Below are positions 9,794 through 17,325 of a stretch of DNA of 64,000 bases, in pieces. A program made the translations under genes and the position numbers. Below the pieces are notes generated by a model. It was not told where the DNA came from and did not search any database. It saw only the letters and a program-made list of their open reading frames with translations. Positions within the stretch are counted from its first letter, which is position 1. Each line of letters begins with the position of its first letter. Source of the DNA: Phocaeicola barnesiae DSM 18169 = JCM 13652. Lineage in GTDB: Bacteria > Bacteroidota > Bacteroidia > Bacteroidales > Bacteroidaceae. The stretch is taken from positions 62,001-126,000 of the forward strand of contig NZ_KB894644.1 in the NCBI RefSeq assembly GCF_000374585.1, read 5' to 3'.

Positions 9794-9838
9794 GGTTGTT
9801 CGGTTTTAAGGGTAAAACATGGATGCGACCGGTGGGTT

Positions 9839-10690
9839 TCAGAGAATCATTTTTTCAATCGGTAATACTAGGATACCTTGAGCACCGATGGCTTTCAGTT
9901 TCCCGATGATTTCCCAAAAACATTTCTGGTCGAGTACGGTGTGGATGCTGCTCCATCCTTCGGTAGCCAGTGGCATGATGGTCGGACTCTTGATACCTGG
10001 CAGGACTTCGATGATATCCTTGATTTTGTCCGTCGGTACGTTCATCAGCACGTATTTCTTGTCTTCTGCGGCTTTTACGGCATTCAGACGGAACAGAAGT
10101 TCCAGCAGCACTTCCTTCTTTTCGGCTGTCATATTCTTGTTGCCGATAAGCAAGGCTTCGCTTTTCATGATGACTTCCACTTCCTTCAGGTTGTTGCTGA
10201 TGAGGGTAGAGCCGGAACTTACGATATCGAAGATGGCATCGGCCAGTCCGATACCCGGAGCAATTTCCACCGAACCGGTGATGACGTGGATGTCTGCCTG
10301 GATACCTTTTTCCTTGAGGAACCGTTTCAGGATACCCGGATAAGAAGTGGCGATCTTACGTCCGTTGAACCATTCCAGTCCGGGATAGTCGATTTCTTTG
10401 TGTATGGCGAGTGACAGCCGGCATTTGCTGAATCCCAAACGGTATACGACTTCTGCGTCTTCGTTCCGTTCTGCAAATTCGTTTTCTCCTACGATTCCCA
10501 GATCGGCTACACCGCTGGCTACACATTGGGGGATATCGTCGTCACGCAGGAACAGTACTTCCACCGGGAAGTTGGACGATTGAGTCAGCAGGGTACGTTT
10601 CGAAGTGGGCAATTTGATGTCGGCTTCAGCAAGCAAGGCCATGGTGTCTTCGAACAGACGGCCTTTGGATTGTACGGCAATTCTAAGCAT
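9839..10690 (-). CDS. hisG: ATP phosphoribosyltransferase (long form)
   Basis: HisG starts His synthesis by joining ATP and PRPP. I take the start at 10690 (MLRIAVQSKGRL), which gives 283 residues. The frame is open to 10756, but that would place the start inside the leader terminator and add unrelated residues. Recognisable parts are SKGRL, VADLGIVGENE, DAIFDIVSSGSTL and a C-terminal portion ending in VLPIEKMIL. At 283 residues it is the long, HisZ-independent form with a C-terminal regulatory domain, so feedback inhibition by His is likely. Confidence 0.95.
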   Translation of the reverse strand: MLRIAVQSKGRLFEDTMALLAEADIKLPTSKRTLLTQSSNFPVEVLFLRDDDIPQCVASGVADLGIVGENEFAERNEDAEVVYRLGFSKCRLSLAIHKEIDYPGLEWFNGRKIATSYPGILKRFLKEKGIQADIHVITGSVEIAPGIGLADAIFDIVSSGSTLISNNLKEVEVIMKSEALLIGNKNMTAEKKEVLLELLFRLNAVKAAEDKKYVLMNVPTDKIKDIIEVLPGIKSPTIMPLATEGWSSIHTVLDQKCFWEIIGKLKAIGAQGILVLPIEKMIL

Positions 10691-10730
10691 AATGGTTATC
10701 GTTTTTAAATTTTTATTGTCTGAATGAATG

Positions 10731-10761
10731 AAAAAAGGCTTACCGTTGTACGGCAAGCCTT
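10731..10761 (-). terminator. his attenuator terminator
   Basis: On the minus strand AAGGCTTGCCG pairs with CGGTAAGCCTT across a TACAA loop (one G-T pair), followed by a T run. It lies between hisL and hisG. A segment just after the leader stop (ACGGTAGGCT) nearly copies the terminator's right arm, so it can pair with the left arm as an antiterminator. Confidence 0.9.
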
Positions 10762-10796
10762 CCTATGGGGTGACCACACGACCATCCAGCCTACCG

Positions 10797-10847
10797 TCAT
10801 TTACGTAGGTAATGATGAGGATGGTGATGTGCAGCTGTGTAAATCAT
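10797..10847 (-). CDS. hisL: his operon leader peptide (five His codons in six)
   Basis: A 16-residue frame on the minus strand encodes MIYTAAHHHPHHYLRK and stops at TGA. Five His codons within six positions are the hallmark of a His-sensing leader. Directly after them CCTAC can pair with GTAGG past the stop, giving the 1:2 hairpin that a ribosome stalled on His codons would break. Terminator and hisG follow. Sequence, order and alternative pairings all agree; expression is inferred. Confidence 0.92.
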   Translation of the reverse strand: MIYTAAHHHPHHYLRK

Positions 10848-10868
10848 ATTCTGTTCTTTATTCTGTGG

Positions 10869-10900
10869 CAAAAATAAAGTGTGTGATTCAGAATTCCAAA
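10869..10900 (-). promoter_or_regulatory. his operon promoter
   Basis: On the minus strand TTTG (10897-10900), 20 bases, then TATTTTTG (10869-10876) is an essentially perfect Bacteroidales -33/-7 pair, about 20 bases before the hisL ATG. Confidence 0.75.
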
Positions 10901-10940
10901 TAAATATCAGATTATTTTTCGTTTTCTGTGCAAATCGTCA

Positions 10941-11240
10941 TCAGAATTCGTAATCTGTGCACGCACGTCCTTCCTTGGCGTCTTTCAGAAGGCCTGCCGC
11001 AGCCAGGTGTGCCGGATGCGTAGCGTATGCTTTCATATCTTCCAGGTTATCAAACTCGCTGTCCAGACAGATGTCCCATTGCTCTGCCGGATTGACATTG
11101 AATCCTACATGGATGTGACGGATGGTGGAAATGGTAGCCGGCAATGCCTCGATGGCAGCCTTGAAGCGGTTCATTACGTCTTGTTTCTCTGTAGCGCTGA
11201 GGCTTTCTTTCAGTTTGAATAAAACAATGTGTTTCAACAT
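10941..11240 (-). CDS. Dabb (stress-responsive alpha/beta barrel) family protein
   Basis: This 99-residue protein begins MLKHIVLFKLKE and contains IRHIHVGFN, AEQWDICLDSEFD and YATHPAHL. These match the small dimeric ferredoxin-like Dabb barrel family, a fold related to antibiotic monooxygenases. The biochemical role in Bacteroidales is unknown. It stands alone, with its own -7 box upstream, on the far side of the his promoter and divergent from udk. Confidence 0.85.
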   Translation of the reverse strand: MLKHIVLFKLKESLSATEKQDVMNRFKAAIEALPATISTIRHIHVGFNVNPAEQWDICLDSEFDNLEDMKAYATHPAHLAAAGLLKDAKEGRACTDYEF

Positions 11241-11264
11241 GGTTGTTTATTTTATGAATTATCG

Positions 11265-11272
11265 TATTTTTG
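11265..11272 (+). promoter_or_regulatory. Candidate udk promoter (-7 TATTTTTG)
   Basis: TATTTTTG matches TAnnTTTG, with TTG 19 bases upstream (11243-11245). It lies about 43 bases before the udk start. Confidence 0.5.
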
Positions 11273-11283
11273 TATGTACGATG

Positions 11284-11291
11284 CAAAAGTA
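11284..11291 (-). promoter_or_regulatory. Candidate Dabb-gene promoter (-7 TACTTTTG)
   Basis: On the minus strand TACTTTTG lies about 44 bases before the Dabb ATG; the -33 element is weak (TTTA). It is a divergent pair with the udk promoter, the two boxes being only about a dozen bases apart. Confidence 0.45.
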
Positions 11292-11314
11292 TAATTAATT
11301 ATTGAATAAACGAT

Positions 11315-11926
11315 ATGATTATCATTGGAATTGCCGGAGGTACAGGCTCCGGAAAGACTACAGTAGTGAAAAGAATCATCGAAAGCCTTTCTGCCGATGA
11401 GGCAGCGGTACTCCCCTTGGATTCTTATTACAAGGACAGTAGCATGGTGCCGGTAGAAGAGCGCCAGAACATTAACTTCGATCATCCGAATGCTTTCGAC
11501 TGGGAATTGTTGTCGAAACACATTGCCATGTTACGGAAAGGGCAGCCTATCGAACAGCCTGTCTATTCGTATCTTACCTGTACCCGTCAGAAGGAGACAG
11601 TACATGTTGAACCCCGGAAAGTGGTCATCATCGAAGGTATCTTGGCTTTGAGTGACCGGAAACTTTGCAAGCAGATGGACTTGCGTATCTTTGTGGATGC
11701 CGACCCCGATGAACGTCTGATTCGGGTGATTCAGCGTGATGTCCTGGAACGCGGACGTACTGCCGAAGCGGTTATGGAGCGTTATGTCAAGGTTTTGAAG
11801 CCGATGCATCTGGAATTTATCGAACCGGCCAAACGGGTGGCCGACCTGATTATCCCTCAGGGAGGACATAACGAAAAGGCCATTGAAATTCTGAAGATGT
11901 ACATCGAAAAAATTGTCGGGCGATGA
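11315..11926 (+). CDS. udk: Uridine kinase
   Basis: This 203-residue P-loop kinase phosphorylates uridine and cytidine in pyrimidine salvage. The Walker A motif GGTGSGKTT lies at residues 8-16. LDSYYKD, NFDHPNAFDWELL and VIIEGILAL follow, typical of the Udk family. The stop overlaps the next gene's start by 4 bases, so the two are probably co-transcribed although their jobs differ. Confidence 0.94.
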   Translation: MIIIGIAGGTGSGKTTVVKRIIESLSADEAAVLPLDSYYKDSSMVPVEERQNINFDHPNAFDWELLSKHIAMLRKGQPIEQPVYSYLTCTRQKETVHVEPRKVVIIEGILALSDRKLCKQMDLRIFVDADPDERLIRVIQRDVLERGRTAEAVMERYVKVLKPMHLEFIEPAKRVADLIIPQGGHNEKAIEILKMYIEKIVGR

Positions 11927-13308
11927 AACTCCGTCATCTCATCTGTTTCTGTCTGTTGCTTTGTGTCGGATTGTTTGCCTGCAAATCAAAGGGGGAACAG
12001 GCGGATGAGGCGGTTGCACACATTGATTTGCCTCAGATACAGGAGCAGGGGAAGTTGGTGGTGCTTACCATCAACAGTTCTACTTCGTACTTCAACTATC
12101 GGGGAGAGCCGATGGGATTCCAATATGAACTTGCCCAGCAGTTTGCCAAATCATTGGGACTGGAACTTGAAGTGAAGACAGCCAAGGATGAGGCGGAGCT
12201 GGTCCGGATGCTGCTGGATGGAGAAGGAGACCTGATTGCCTATAACCTGGCTGTTACGAATCATCGGAAGGACAGTCTGATTTATTGCGGTGAAGAAAAC
12301 ATTACGCATCAGGTTATCGTACAGCGGAAGGGGCGCGGAGCCTTGAAGGATGTGACGGAACTGGTGGGGAAGGAAGTCTACGTGAACCGTGGAAAATACC
12401 GGACCCGCCTGCAGAATCTGGACGAGGAACTGGGAGGTGGTATTCACATCCACGAAATAGATGCAGACAGTGTTTCGGCCGAGGATCTGATTACATGGGT
12501 CGCCGAAGGGAAAATCAATTATACGGTAGCTACCAACGAAGTGGCACGTATCAACCGTACCTATTACCCTAATCTGGACATCAGTCTGGAAATCAGTTTC
12601 GACCAACGTTCTTCGTGGGCGGTGCGGAAGACTTCTCCGCTGTTGGCCAAGGCTGCCGATTCCTGGCATCGGGAGAACATCAATTCGGCGGCTTTCAGGG
12701 CGAGTGCCCAACGTTACTTCGAACTGGAGAAACATACGGTCCATAGTGATTTTCTGTCGCTGAAGGACGGAAAGATTTCACACTTTGACGACCTCTTCCG
12801 GAAATATGCCAAAGAAATCGGCTGGGACTGGCGTCTGTTGGCTTCCCTGGCATATACGGAGTCTAATTTTGATCCGACGGTCGTATCGTGGGCGGGAGCC
12901 AAGGGATTGATGCAGCTGATGCCGGCTACAGCACGTGCTTTAGGAGTACCGGCCGGAAAGGAGCAGGATCCGGAAGAGAGTGTGAAGGCGGCTACCAAAT
13001 ACATTTCTAACCTGAAACAGATTTTCTCGAAGGTTGCGGATGCCGATGAACAGGTGAAGTTCGTATTGGCGGCATACAATGCAGGGGTCGGACATGTGAC
13101 CGATGCCATGGCTTTGGCCGAGAAATACGGACATGACAAGTACCGATGGGAGCATCATGTGGCTCATTACATGTTACTGAAGAGCCATGAGGAATATTAT
13201 CAGGATCCAGTCTGTAAGAACGGGTATTTCCGAGGCATGGAAACCTATAAGTTCGTGAATGAAGTCGTGGATCGGGCCAAGGCTTATCAGGAAAAGGTCC
13301 GGAAATGA
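11923..13308 (+). CDS. MltF-like membrane-bound lytic murein transglycosylase (lipoprotein)
   Basis: This 461-residue protein has a lipoprotein signal ending LFAC (Cys20), so it is anchored by lipid. Residues about 40-265 form a periplasmic solute-binding-protein-like domain (TINSSTSYFNYRGEPMGFQYELA...). Residues about 285-455 form an SLT lysozyme-like domain with catalytic Glu313 in YTESNFDP and the motif GLMQLMPATA. This is the MltF architecture: cleavage of peptidoglycan glycan strands with release of anhydro-muropeptides, regulated by the binding domain. A separate gene symbol is withheld because orthology to E. coli mltF cannot be shown from the sequence alone. Confidence 0.9.
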   Translation: MKLRHLICFCLLLCVGLFACKSKGEQADEAVAHIDLPQIQEQGKLVVLTINSSTSYFNYRGEPMGFQYELAQQFAKSLGLELEVKTAKDEAELVRMLLDGEGDLIAYNLAVTNHRKDSLIYCGEENITHQVIVQRKGRGALKDVTELVGKEVYVNRGKYRTRLQNLDEELGGGIHIHEIDADSVSAEDLITWVAEGKINYTVATNEVARINRTYYPNLDISLEISFDQRSSWAVRKTSPLLAKAADSWHRENINSAAFRASAQRYFELEKHTVHSDFLSLKDGKISHFDDLFRKYAKEIGWDWRLLASLAYTESNFDPTVVSWAGAKGLMQLMPATARALGVPAGKEQDPEESVKAATKYISNLKQIFSKVADADEQVKFVLAAYNAGVGHVTDAMALAEKYGHDKYRWEHHVAHYMLLKSHEEYYQDPVCKNGYFRGMETYKFVNEVVDRAKAYQEKVRK

Positions 13309-13382
13309 ACGGTTTCGTTTCATCGTTTGGGGCAGGCAAAGTCTTTGAATGATGGCTGGAAACTTTTCGTTCCTGATGGCAG

Positions 13383-13438
13383 AAACATACGTTCCCCAGA
13401 TGAAGGAGATAGGTCCTTTGTCCGGGGAACGTATGTTT
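13383..13438. repeat. Long intergenic inverted repeat
   Basis: A perfect 15-bp inverted repeat (13383-13397 with 13424-13438) encloses a smaller AAGGA/TCCTT hairpin. TTTTG follows on the plus strand. It may terminate the udk/mltF transcript. The arm GGAACGTATGTTTTG resembles motifs upstream of pstS and phoH. Confidence 0.6.
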
Positions 13439-13533
13439 TGTGCAGGGAGGATGTGCTTTGTCCGGGTTGGCTTGGCTGAATCTGTGAGTAGCAGGAATTT
13501 GGCTTGTGCCCGTTTGGTAAATGTATGTAGCAT

Positions 13534-13571
13534 AAAAAAAGACTGCTTCACGTTACAGAAAGCAGTCTTTT
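13534..13571. terminator. Intrinsic terminator, probably bidirectional
   Basis: AAAGACTGCTT (13538-13548) pairs perfectly with AAGCAGTCTTT (13560-13570). A seven-base T run follows on the minus strand, just past the Skp-like gene. Confidence 0.8.
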
Positions 13572-13592
13572 CAAGGATGTTATAAAAACAAA

Positions 13593-14201
13593 TTATTTCT
13601 TGGCTGAACTTGGGTTGTAGCGTGCATTCAAGCCTTCTACAATTTCCTGAGTGATGTTATAAGCCGTATCAGCATACAGCAGGTTATCGAAACCGGTATT
13701 GCTGATGATGAGGCTATAGCCTTTTGTCTTGTTGTAGATTTTCAGGAAAGAGTTGATAGAGTCACGCAGCTGCAGGCTGTTCTTCTGGTTCTCAGTCTGC
13801 AAGTCGGCAGCCAGTTTTTCCTGCAACTGCTGCAGGTCACGCTGTTTCTGTGACAGACGCAGGTTTTCCTGTTCAGCACGTTCGCGGGTAGCAAAACCGT
13901 TGTTTTCCAGTTTACGCTGGAATTCTCTCATTTCTCTATCCAGTTCCTTGGCTTTTTCATTCAGTGTAGTACGGATGTTCTCTTCTTTCTGAATCATCAG
14001 TTCGTTCAGGTCGTTCCAGAAACGGTATTTTGTCAGCAGGGAATCGATTTCTACGTATGCAATTTTCATGTTGGTAGAACCGCCGACTGCTGTCGGAGTG
14101 GCTGTTTGAGAAGGGGTACTCTGGTTGTTGCTGCACTGAGCGAACAGCAGAATCATAGCCAGTGCCAAAAATCCATTCAGGATATACTTCATTTTTTTCA
14201 T
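13593..14201 (-). CDS. OmpH/Skp-like periplasmic chaperone, predicted lipoprotein
   Basis: This 202-residue protein has a signal peptide ending in lipobox LLFAQC (Cys23), a Ser/Thr/Pro-rich linker, then KIAYVEIDSLLTKY. That resembles the beta-strand that opens Skp/OmpH proteins. A long charged coiled coil (about 75-150, rich in E, K, R, Q, L) follows, as in the Skp tentacles. Skp escorts outer-membrane proteins through the periplasm. Classical Skp is soluble, so a lipid anchor is a variation common in Bacteroidales OmpH-like proteins. The substrate is unknown. Confidence 0.8.
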   Translation of the reverse strand: MKKMKYILNGFLALAMILLFAQCSNNQSTPSQTATPTAVGGSTNMKIAYVEIDSLLTKYRFWNDLNELMIQKEENIRTTLNEKAKELDREMREFQRKLENNGFATRERAEQENLRLSQKQRDLQQLQEKLAADLQTENQKNSLQLRDSINSFLKIYNKTKGYSLIISNTGFDNLLYADTAYNITQEIVEGLNARYNPSSAKK

Positions 14202-14226
14202 AATAGTTTGAATATCATATTTATAG

Positions 14227-14460
14227 TTAATTATTTTCCTCTTCTGTCAGACTCCTGCGTTCCGGTATGGCGTGTGGATTGGCCACTTGTGCTTCACGGT
14301 CCTGTGACTGTACACAACCGATACCCCGCTGGCGCATCGCTTTGCTTCCGCTTACATGGGTATTCGGGAAGCGTCCGTTTTTCTTGAACAGAATCTTTAC
14401 AGATAATAGTGCTATGCAGATAGCAACTATTAACACTGTTATAAGGAGAGTCTTAAGCAT
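14227..14460 (-). CDS. Small single-span membrane protein, unknown function
   Basis: This 77-residue protein has one N-terminal membrane segment (about 3-22), then KILFKKNGRFPNTHVSGSKAMRQRGIGCVQSQDREAQ and a polar tail. The GRFPNTH...RGIGC pattern looks like that of short membrane proteins I associate with Bacteroidales, so I treat it as a real gene, but no function is known. It shares a promoter region with the Skp-like gene 25 bases downstream and is likely co-transcribed. Confidence 0.65.
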   Translation of the reverse strand: MLKTLLITVLIVAICIALLSVKILFKKNGRFPNTHVSGSKAMRQRGIGCVQSQDREAQVANPHAIPERRSLTEEENN

Positions 14461-14480
14461 TTCTTATTATTTTTGTGGTG

Positions 14481-14488
14481 CAAAGATA
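14481..14488 (-). promoter_or_regulatory. Candidate promoter (-7 TATCTTTG)
   Basis: On the minus strand TATCTTTG lies 20 bases before the small membrane protein start. The -33 element is not clear. Confidence 0.45.
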
Positions 14489-14607
14489 TAGTTTTTGTTC
14501 CTATTCCGCTTTATTTTGAACCGAAAAAAGTGTTTATAAGGAAGTAAGCGAATGTATTTAACGAATTTTTGCAGGTAAAAATCAATCACTAAGAACAACG
14601 AACAATT

Positions 14608-16065
14608 ATGGAAAAGAACGATTTGAAACCGGCTTCGGTTTTTCATTTTTTCGAAGAAGTGTGTCAAGTTCCTCGTCCGTCGAAGAAGGAGGAGAAAATC
14701 AGAGCCTTTCTCATTGGGTTCGCTCAGGAACGTGGTTTGGAGTATAAGACCGACGAGGCAGGGAACCTGCTGATCATGAAACCGGCAACTCCGGGGAAAG
14801 AAAATTTGAAGAAGGTCGTATTGCAGTCGCACATGGATATGGTGTGTGAAAAGAACAAGACAACCGAACATAATTTCGATACAGACCCGATCCGCACCTA
14901 TGTAGACGGGGAGTGGCTGAAAGCTCAGGGGACAACATTGGGGGCCGACAACGGTATCGGTATCGCTACCGAACTGGCCGTACTCGACGCGAAGGATATC
15001 GCACATGGTCCGATAGAATGTCTGTTTACCGTAGACGAAGAAACCGGATTGACCGGTGCCTTCGCTTTGAAGGATGGTTTCATGAGCGGGGATATTCTGA
15101 TCAACCTTGATTCGGAAGATGAAGGTGAACTCTTCATCGGATGTGCCGGTGGAGCTGGTACTACGGCCCAGTTCCCCTGTCCGATGGAAGCGGCTCCGGC
15201 TGGGTACTTCTTCTTCCGGGTAGCCGTGAAAGGATTGACTGGCGGGCATTCAGGTGATGATATCAATAAGGGACGTGCCAATGCCAACAAGGTGTTGAAC
15301 CGTTATCTGGTACAGTTGATGAACCGCTATGACCTGCGTCTGTGCGAGATAGATGGAGGGAATCTGCATAATGCCATTCCGCGTGAAGCGCATGCCGTAT
15401 GTGCCGTACCGATGGAATACAAAGAAGCTGTACGGGTAGACTTGAATGTCTTCCTGGCCGAAGTGGAGAATGAATATGCGGTTACTGAACCGAAACTGAC
15501 GATGGAACTGGAATCGGAAACTCCTTGTGCGGAAGTGATGGAGAAGGAAGCCATGAAACGTTTCCTTTTGTCCATTTATGCAGTCCACAACGGGGTTTAT
15601 GCCATGAGTCAGGATATGCCGGGACTGGTGGAGACATCGTCCAATCTGGCATCTATCAAGATGCGCGACGGGAAGATTATCGTAGGAACCAGTCAGCGCA
15701 GTTCCATCCTTTCTTCACGCAAGGATATGTCGCAGATGATCCGTGCCGCTTTCGAACTGGGTGGAGCGGAAACTACTACCGGCGACGGTTATCCGGGTTG
15801 GAAGCCGAATCCGTCGTCTGAAATATTGGGTGTAGCGGTAGAAAGTTACAAGCGCCTGTTCGGTGTAGAACCGAAAATCAAGGCTATCCATGCCGGATTG
15901 GAATGTGGTCTGTTCCTGGAGAAATACCCGTCGTTGGATATGGTCTCTTTCGGACCGACTTTGCGTGGGGTTCATTCTCCCGACGAACGGATGTTGATTC
16001 CTACCGTCGATAAGTTCTGGCGTCATTTGTTGGATGTATTGGCTTATATTCCGGTAAAGGCATGA
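14608..16065 (+). CDS. pepD: Aminoacyl-histidine dipeptidase (M20 family, PepD-like)
   Basis: This 485-residue di-zinc M20/M28-clan peptidase cleaves Xaa-His dipeptides. The metal ligands are visible in QSHMDMVCEKN (His, Asp), GADNGIGIA (bridging Asp) and VDEETGLTGA (catalytic Glu and ligand Glu). The final His lies in GPTLRGVHSPDE. The lid/dimerisation domain sits in the middle (KGLTGGHSGDDI). Length matches PepD. The stop overlaps the next gene by 4 bases. It is cytosolic, with no signal peptide. Confidence 0.93.
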   Translation: MEKNDLKPASVFHFFEEVCQVPRPSKKEEKIRAFLIGFAQERGLEYKTDEAGNLLIMKPATPGKENLKKVVLQSHMDMVCEKNKTTEHNFDTDPIRTYVDGEWLKAQGTTLGADNGIGIATELAVLDAKDIAHGPIECLFTVDEETGLTGAFALKDGFMSGDILINLDSEDEGELFIGCAGGAGTTAQFPCPMEAAPAGYFFFRVAVKGLTGGHSGDDINKGRANANKVLNRYLVQLMNRYDLRLCEIDGGNLHNAIPREAHAVCAVPMEYKEAVRVDLNVFLAEVENEYAVTEPKLTMELESETPCAEVMEKEAMKRFLLSIYAVHNGVYAMSQDMPGLVETSSNLASIKMRDGKIIVGTSQRSSILSSRKDMSQMIRAAFELGGAETTTGDGYPGWKPNPSSEILGVAVESYKRLFGVEPKIKAIHAGLECGLFLEKYPSLDMVSFGPTLRGVHSPDERMLIPTVDKFWRHLLDVLAYIPVKA

Positions 16066-17087
16066 AAGGTATAAAGTATAGATTCTGGGCGTTTCTTCTG
16101 GCTGCCGGTTGCTCGTTGGCTCCGGCTGTTGCTCAACAGAAATTCCGCGTGATGGAATACAATGTCGAAAATCTGTTCGACTGTGAGCATGATTCGCTGA
16201 AAAACGATTACGAGTTTTTGCCGGATAATCCCAAAGGATGGAGCCTGCCTCGTTTCTACGACAAGTTGAATAAGATAGGCAAGGTGATTCTGGCTGCCGG
16301 TGAGGACCAGGTACCCGACTTGGTCGGCTTGTGTGAAGTGGAGAACGAACACTGTGTCCAGCAGCTGGTGTCCAATTCGCCGTTGCGCGAAGCGGGTTAC
16401 CAATATGCGATGACCGAATCGCCGGATGAGCGGGGAATCGATGTCGTCTTGCTGTATCAGCCGGAAACGTTCCGTCACCTCGGTACACAGACGGTCCGCA
16501 TTCCTTCCGAAAAAATAGACAGAAAACCAACCCGTGATATCCTGCATGTGAGTGGTAAGGTGGTTTCCGGTGATACATTGGATGTTTTTGTCTGCCACAT
16601 GCCTTCGCGTTCGGGAGGTGAAGCGAAGAGTGAGCCTTATCGCCTGTTTACAGCGGAGTATCTGCGGAAAACGGCCGATTCAGTCATGGCTGTCCGTCGT
16701 CGTCCGCATGTCATTATTATGGGCGATTTCAATGATTATCCGACCAACCGTTCCATAGCCGAGGTGCTGGGAGCTGTCAAGCCGGGTAAGAAGGTTCAGA
16801 AGGATAAGCTGTATAACCTGATGGATGGCCGTACGGACGGTACTTACCGTTATCGGGGAGAATGGGGGATACTCGACCAGATGATTGTAAACGGTTTTAT
16901 GCTGAAGGGCAGCAAGAAGATCCGTGCCCGTTATGACAAGGTGGATATCCTGAAATTCCCGTTCCTGATGGAGGAAGACGACCGTTACGGAGGAGATACT
17001 CCTTTTCGTACGTATTGGGGCAAACGTTACCACGGCGGGTATAGTGATCACTTGCCGGTGCTGATGGAACTTGAAATCAAAGAATAG
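16062..17087 (+). CDS. Secreted endonuclease/exonuclease/phosphatase-family hydrolase
   Basis: This 341-residue protein has a signal peptide (about 1-25, ending APAVAQQ). The EEP fold motifs follow: VMEYNVENLFD (metal-binding Asn and Glu side), LCEVEN, CHMPSRSGG, GDFNDYPTN and YSDHLPVLMEL. The family includes DNases, sphingomyelinases and inositol phosphatases that share one active site. The substrate here is unknown. It is coupled to pepD by a 4-base overlap. A hairpin terminator follows at 17249. Confidence 0.88.
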   Translation: MKGIKYRFWAFLLAAGCSLAPAVAQQKFRVMEYNVENLFDCEHDSLKNDYEFLPDNPKGWSLPRFYDKLNKIGKVILAAGEDQVPDLVGLCEVENEHCVQQLVSNSPLREAGYQYAMTESPDERGIDVVLLYQPETFRHLGTQTVRIPSEKIDRKPTRDILHVSGKVVSGDTLDVFVCHMPSRSGGEAKSEPYRLFTAEYLRKTADSVMAVRRRPHVIIMGDFNDYPTNRSIAEVLGAVKPGKKVQKDKLYNLMDGRTDGTYRYRGEWGILDQMIVNGFMLKGSKKIRARYDKVDILKFPFLMEEDDRYGGDTPFRTYWGKRYHGGYSDHLPVLMELEIKE

Positions 17088-17248
17088 CCTGTTAAAGTGT
17101 CATTTCAGACTTCTTTTTGTGTCGTTCTAGACTAGTATACTGTCGACTTTGTGGATGCTTTTGGGATTCCCGTTTGAGAGGGAAATGACAATTCTTTTAC
17201 TTTGGATGTGTAAATGTTACATTTTAGATGTGTGTATTGAAATGTTAG

Positions 17249-17299
17249 GACGGATGAATGAAAACAGATTTGTTTTTTATTCATCCGTCTAGATTTTTT
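17249..17299 (+). terminator. Intrinsic terminator after EEP gene
   Basis: GACGGATGAAT (17249-17259) pairs perfectly with ATTCATCCGTC (17279-17289), followed by TAGATTTTTT. On the other strand it also follows the DUF4132 gene, so it could serve both. Confidence 0.8.
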
Positions 17300-17325
17300 A
17301 TTGACTTAAAAATTATTTTTCAAAT

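Noticed and set aside
17098-17190. TGTCATTTC / GAAATGACA inverted ends around about 93 bases
   Set aside because: The arms are only 9 bp and the interior shows no transposase or clear repeat, so a mobile element cannot be supported.
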